A stretch of DNA of 64,000 nt, from positions 186,001 through 250,000 of the forward strand of contig NZ_CAAHFB010000005.1 of the NCBI RefSeq assembly GCF_900880625.1, read 5' to 3'. The notes below the pieces were generated by a model, which saw only the letters and a list, made by a program, of their open reading frames with translations, had not been told where the DNA came from and did no database searches. Within the stretch, counting starts at the first letter, position 1. Every line of letters starts with the position of its first letter. This DNA is from Halorhabdus rudnickae. GTDB lineage: Archaea > Halobacteriota > Halobacteria > Halobacteriales > Haloarculaceae. The position numbers and the translations under genes are program-made. This document shows positions 60,377 through 64,000 of this stretch, one piece after another.

Positions 60377-61111
60377 TCATTCGACAGCGGTGACACGGTG
60401 GAACACGACGATCCCGACGATCAAGACGACGATGAAGTACCCCGCGGCACCAACGAAGTTCCAGATGTCCAAACCCTCGGTGAAGGCTGCGTCCATCGTC
60501 GCATTCGTCGTAAAGTAGCCTGGGAGCACCTTCGTCCAGGCTGCGGAGTCGGTCGCCATCGGGTTCTGGAACATCAGCATATCCACGTACGGTAAGAAGA
60601 GCATGACGTACACCCCAGCTAAGCGACTCAAAGAGACACCGATGATCACACCCAGGACACCGTAAATCAGTGCTGTCAGGGTTGTTGCAGCGATGAAAGC
60701 GGGTATCGATACCGGAGAGAACCCGACCAGGACGATAGCTAGTGAGACAGCACTGACGATCAGGCCACCAGCAGCGAGCAGACTCACACGGGAGACAATG
60801 AGGTCACGCGAGCGATACCCAGCCAGGCGAAGCCGGTCATCGGCCGCTTTCGAGGACTGCATCAGGAACAGTCCGACGATACCCGACAGCAGTCCGGCGG
60901 TGACGGGCGTCACCAGTGCTGCGACGAACTCCGAGAGCGTAACCGTCACTGACTCGCCGCCAATCGGGATAGTCAGCGTCGCGTCCGGGACGATGTTCAT
61001 GAACCCCCCGATGAAGTACAGCGGGAGGACGATCAGCAATCCGATCAGGACCGGCGTTCGACGGAACTCTCGCAACCCCATCGTTACCGCCGTCGTGACG
61101 CGGTTATTCAT
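60377..61111 (-). CDS. ABC-2 permease subunit (second cassette)
   Basis: 244 residues, six helices. Paralogue of 40281..41033 (DDRLRLAGYRSRDLIVSR; GVLGVIIGVSLSRLAGVYVMLFLPYVDMLMFQNPM against GMLGILLGAVVDRLAGLWIMLIVPMLDIGLFQDPL). Overlaps the other permease gene by 8 bp. Third gene of its operon. Intact, although the ATPase gene before it is frameshifted. Confidence 0.82.
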   Translation of the reverse strand: MNNRVTTAVTMGLREFRRTPVLIGLLIVLPLYFIGGFMNIVPDATLTIPIGGESVTVTLSEFVAALVTPVTAGLLSGIVGLFLMQSSKAADDRLRLAGYRSRDLIVSRVSLLAAGGLIVSAVSLAIVLVGFSPVSIPAFIAATTLTALIYGVLGVIIGVSLSRLAGVYVMLFLPYVDMLMFQNPMATDSAAWTKVLPGYFTTNATMDAAFTEGLDIWNFVGAAGYFIVVLIVGIVVFHRVTAVE

Positions 61112-61865
61112 TGCGCGACACCCCCGTAGCGACGGGCTTGACAGTGTGCGTGTAAGCCAGTACTGCGAGACTGCTCAGAACTGCGACGATAGTCAACGCC
61201 GGTAGCAGCTCTCCCGACGCGAGTTCGCCGTCAAGGACAGCTCGGGAGACAACTTCGTGGGCATGGGTGGTCGGCGACAGTTGCGTGATTCGATCCTGAA
61301 TCGGGAAGATGCCACTGGCGATGACGTTATCCATGTCCGCGAGGATGACCAGGGAAAGCGACCCCTCCAGCGCTCGGGGGAGAACGGCCCCGACCAGCAT
61401 CCCCAGCATTGCGTAGATAACACCAACGAGTGTGAGCCCGGTGAAAACGAACAGCGGCGAGGCGACGGGCTCGGCCAACAGTCCGACTAGAGTCAGCGTG
61501 GAGACACCCGCAATCACCAGGCTGATCACAACGAGCGTCGCGAACCGGGAGACTAGCAAATCCAGCGCGGGAAAACCGCAGATTGAGAGGCGGTGATCGG
61601 CATCACGGGCGCTGATGAGCTGGAAGAGGCCGAGCACACCCGCGAGAGTCCCGGTCGCAAAGGTTGCCCCCGTGATCCTGGCGGTGGTATCGAGCGATGC
61701 GGGCAGATCTAGAAATCCGAACTCGGGGAACTGACCGTACGCAACGCCGAAGATATGAATCGAAGCGGCCGGGAGCACGACCAAGAGTGCGAGGTTCAGC
61801 GGCTCGCGAAAGAACGACAGTGCGCTCGCACGGATGCCGACGGAGTATCGACTGAGTAGACTCAT
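61104..61865 (-). CDS. ABC-2 permease subunit (second cassette)
   Basis: 253 residues, six helices; paralogue of 39547..40284 (shared DADHRLSICGFPALDLLVSRFA region and a GVIYAMLGMLVGAVLPRALEGSL helix). Overlaps the ATPase gene end by 4 bp and the next permease by 8 bp. Confidence 0.82.
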   Translation of the reverse strand: MSLLSRYSVGIRASALSFFREPLNLALLVVLPAASIHIFGVAYGQFPEFGFLDLPASLDTTARITGATFATGTLAGVLGLFQLISARDADHRLSICGFPALDLLVSRFATLVVISLVIAGVSTLTLVGLLAEPVASPLFVFTGLTLVGVIYAMLGMLVGAVLPRALEGSLSLVILADMDNVIASGIFPIQDRITQLSPTTHAHEVVSRAVLDGELASGELLPALTIVAVLSSLAVLAYTHTVKPVATGVSRNE

Positions 61866-62625
61866 TCGGGCTGTCCTCCGGTGGTCCCAGGTTGCTCGCA
61901 GTCGGTTTCCGGTTCGGTCGGCGTCGATGCGGGGGCTCCTTCCTCATCGACGACTTCTCTGTGGAGGTGGCCGTCGTGAAGTTCGTAGATTACGTCGAAG
62001 CGGTCACGTTCGTTGATGATGTGAGAGATGATGGCGATACCGACGCCGCGGTCTCGGAGATCTTCAGTGAGGTCCCAGAGAACGCTTGGAAGGTCTTCCA
62101 GTCGAAGCCCGTATATGGCTCGTCTAACAGCAGCAGGTCGGGTTCGTGCATCAGCGCGACACTGAGATTGAGCTTCTGCTTGTTCCCGCCGCTCAAATTT
62201 CGAACCTGCCGGTCCCGGAACCGCTCGAAATCGAGTTCCTCCAGCAACCACGACCGCGCCCCTTCGACGTCGCTGTTGGACATATCGTAGGCTTCACCGA
62301 ATAGATCGAACGTTTCATCAACGGTCAGTCGGTCGTAGAGTCGCGGTTCCTGGGGACACCAACCGATACGTCCGGAGCGAGTGACGGTGCCGCGGTCGTA
62401 GCCCAACACGCCAGCCAGGACCTGCATCAACGTCGACTTGCCGCTGCCGTTTTCGCCCATGATGCCGACGATTTCCCCACTGCCAATCTCCAAGGTTGCT
62501 CCGTCGAGGACTTCGACGGAGCGAGAGAACGGCAGCCAGGAGCCGTATGCCTTCTCGATGTTTTTCGCTTCGACGACAGTCGTCTGTGATTTACTACTCT
62601 GAGTGTTATGCCGTGCCTCGCTCAT
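61862..62625 (-). pseudogene. ABC exporter ATPase, frameshifted
   Basis: Homologue of 38832..39554 with Walker A GENGSGKS, WCPQEP, LSGGNKQK and LLLLDEPYTGFDW in one frame. Near 62,085 to 62,095, just after DEPYTGFDWKTFQ, the frame changes: SVLWDLTEDLRDRGVGIAII and the H-loop (ISHI) continue in another frame to the stop at 61862. One lost base explains it. Either the gene is inactivated, it is rescued by programmed frameshifting, or it is a sequencing error. The frame before the shift would end in an unrelated tail. Confidence 0.8.
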
Positions 62626-62724
62626 GGCTTACTTGGAACGTGAACACACTCTTTTGTTAAATTAACTGCTAAAATCAGGGCGATCTTATGCTGTCTTTAT
62701 TAATTAATTCAAAATTAGTTAATA

Positions 62725-62935
62725 TCAGAACCCATCCTGGCTGAAGTCGCTGAAAAAATAGGACGGGGAACGAGAGGACGAGCGATACCCAGAATCGCCG
62801 CCAGAACATCCCCTCGTGGCCCGAGTGATCCATATGGCTGCCGTGCTCCCCGCTCTCGCCCCCGTGTCCGCCTCCGTGGGCGTCCCCGCCGTGGTCGTGC
62901 TCTTCGTGAGACGGTACCCCCCTTTTCGCAGGACG
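62725..62935 (-). pseudogene. apparent fragment of a His-rich copper P-type ATPase N-terminus
   Basis: In a second frame (minus strand) the sequence reads SHEEHDHGGDAHGGGHGG, then HMDHSGHEGMFWRRFWVSL and VLSFPVLFF. This is the His/Met N-terminus and first helix of CopB-type copper ATPases. It is broken within a T-run near 62755 and ends in AT-rich DNA. It overlaps the 3' end of the next ORF in a different frame. Confidence 0.58.
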
Positions 62936-63960
62936 TCGAGGATCGGTTCGGCATCGAAAATCTCGTGGACGTGGTGGACACCGTCGGGGACCGTCGTATC
63001 ACGGATCATCTTCGAGACGGTTGATGCGACGATGCCCGTCACCCGACGTTGTTCTCGCCCGTCGAGTGCCGTCACCAGCGTCTTTGCGGTCGTATCCGCT
63101 TGCCCATCGGCCGCGACCGTCACCGCAAACCCGTCTCCGCCAACGGATGGTGTCGAAACGAGTTCCGCCAGCCGGTCGCGTCCGATCGCCTCGACTGCGG
63201 GTCGGTACAGCTTGAATCGTGAAAGCCCATGGACGGCCGCGGTGACGGCCCTGGAGTCGAAACAGAGGTACGTCTTCGCAGGCACGTCGAGCGTCCGGTG
63301 GATAACGTGTTGATCCGCGAAGTCGAAGCTGTAGGCCCGACGACGGCCGTACCGGGGGAACTCCATCGATTCCGGAGTCACGAAGCCACGGACCGGCAGC
63401 GAGCCTCCCGCGTCGTGGACCGTGAACTGCCGCCCTATTCGATCGAGCGTCCACCGACTCGCCGCGGGACCGAACGCTTCCCCGAGACCCAGAAGCACGC
63501 CGATCCGGATTTCTGAGACCGCCGACAGCTGGTCTGTCAGCCGTTTCGCCAGCAGATTCGTCACGCCGGGCACAAGCCCGACGCTCAGAACCCCTGTCGC
63601 CCCGTGATCGCGCGCCAGATCGTCGAGACCTTCGACCCGACGGAAGAACTCGTCGGAGGCCGTCACATCGACGTAGTCGATTCCCCGTTCGAGGCAGGCC
63701 TTGACGAACGCCGTTCCGGACTGGTCGACACACATCACGACATCGTCGACGTCTTTGAGGACACGATCGTACGATTCGGTACGCTGGAGATCGAACGCGA
63801 TACCGGAGACGTTCTCACCGAGGGCGCCAGCGGCGGTGGCCGCCTTCGTCCCGTCGCGACCAGCGACGATCACCGAGTTCGGTCCATCGGATACGGTGGC
63901 CAGTTCTCCCGCTATCGTTCGTCCCACGGACCCGTAGCCACCAACGATCAACATCGTCAT
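62725..63960 (-). CDS. saccharopine-dehydrogenase-like NAD(P)-binding protein, altered C-terminus
   Basis: 411 codons. N-terminal Rossmann fold with GGYGSVGRTIA (residues about 7 to 17), then DVVMCVDQSGTAFVKACLERGIDYVD and GLVPGVTNLLAKRL, typical of the saccharopine reductase/dehydrogenase-like family of unknown substrate. Native-looking sequence stops near residue 342 (FDAEPILDVLRKGG). The rest is out-of-frame reading of the His-rich ATPase fragment, so the 3' end has been replaced by rearrangement. ATG 63960 precedes it. Confidence 0.72.
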   Translation of the reverse strand: MTMLIVGGYGSVGRTIAGELATVSDGPNSVIVAGRDGTKAATAAGALGENVSGIAFDLQRTESYDRVLKDVDDVVMCVDQSGTAFVKACLERGIDYVDVTASDEFFRRVEGLDDLARDHGATGVLSVGLVPGVTNLLAKRLTDQLSAVSEIRIGVLLGLGEAFGPAASRWTLDRIGRQFTVHDAGGSLPVRGFVTPESMEFPRYGRRRAYSFDFADQHVIHRTLDVPAKTYLCFDSRAVTAAVHGLSRFKLYRPAVEAIGRDRLAELVSTPSVGGDGFAVTVAADGQADTTAKTLVTALDGREQRRVTGIVASTVSKMIRDTTVPDGVHHVHEIFDAEPILDVLRKGGYRLTKSTTTAGTPTEADTGARAGSTAAIWITRATRGCSGGDSGYRSSSRSPSYFFSDFSQDGF

Positions 63961-64000
63961 GCCGAGAGATCGACTCCCCGAAGGCGACGGGCGTTGATAG
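63961..64000. other. window end, upstream region of the last gene
   Basis: Forty bases; nothing can be identified. Confidence 0.2.

Noticed and set aside
60063-60518. A membrane protein gene between the converging genes
   Set aside because: Only the first 40 residues are hydrophobic; the rest overlaps the ABC permease 3' end in another frame and has no coding signature.

Overview
The window reads as haloarchaeal DNA (class Halobacteria). Coding is dense and GC-rich, the proteins are strongly acidic, promoters are archaeal BRE/TATA type, and there are an Orc1/Cdc6 initiator, RPA-type single-strand-binding proteins, an archaeal-type Rad3 helicase and twin-arginine lipoproteins. It divides at about 33.74 kb into two very different parts. 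Functions are inferred from sequence motifs only; no database search was possible.

Part A (1 to about 33,740) looks like an autonomous or formerly autonomous genetic element. It carries an orc1/cdc6 gene flanked by at least ten copies of an origin-recognition-box-like repeat (TTTACTCTGTCAT plus a G-run) with an AT-rich stretch, and about 50 mostly small genes. The set includes a replication/repair/nucleic-acid kit: Orc1, RPA plus RPA-associated protein, a uracil-DNA-glycosylase-like protein, a SprT-like protease, a DinG/XPD iron-sulfur helicase and a class II (bacterial-type) CCA-adding-enzyme homologue. Many other genes are zinc-ribbon or small beta-rich proteins of unknown function. I see no capsid, portal or terminase gene, so plasmid versus virus is open.

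The most striking thing in part A is a near-identical promoter-plus-leader cassette of about 65 to 75 bp, present 30 times in 28 kb (29 on + and one on -). Each copy stands directly before one gene or a short overlapping operon. In order it holds AAACCYAAT, ACTACCGAAA (BRE), TTATTATAA (TATA), CTCTATGG and GGAGGTCAC (Shine-Dalgarno) before ATG. It is conserved far beyond a normal archaeal promoter and points to a dedicated, element-wide regulon with leadered, SD-driven translation. Genes without it (orc1, a tandem AbrB protein with operator-like palindromes, three reverse-strand membrane proteins, the helicase operon, a reverse-strand trio) may be under separate control.

Part B (about 33,740 to 64,000) begins with a tyrosine recombinase beside a 5'-truncated reverse-strand reading frame, suggesting a recombination junction. 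A putative TumE-like toxin with an HTH partner follows. The rest is a metal and sulfur accessory region: a COG0701 permease with TRASH/YHS domains; an ABC-2 exporter cassette; a double-rhodanese/siroheme-reductase fusion with an F420-hydrogenase-beta-like partner; a NikR-type regulator; a heavy-metal P-type ATPase/CDF efflux operon; small respiratory-oxidase-cluster-like membrane proteins; a DyP-type peroxidase with two P19-like lipoproteins and an opposing membrane protein; and a second, paralogous ABC-2 cassette whose ATPase is frameshifted. The last gene is a saccharopine-dehydrogenase-like ORF that runs into an apparent fragment of a His-rich copper P-type ATPase. Decay, duplication and IS debris show that part B is an actively rearranging accessory region.
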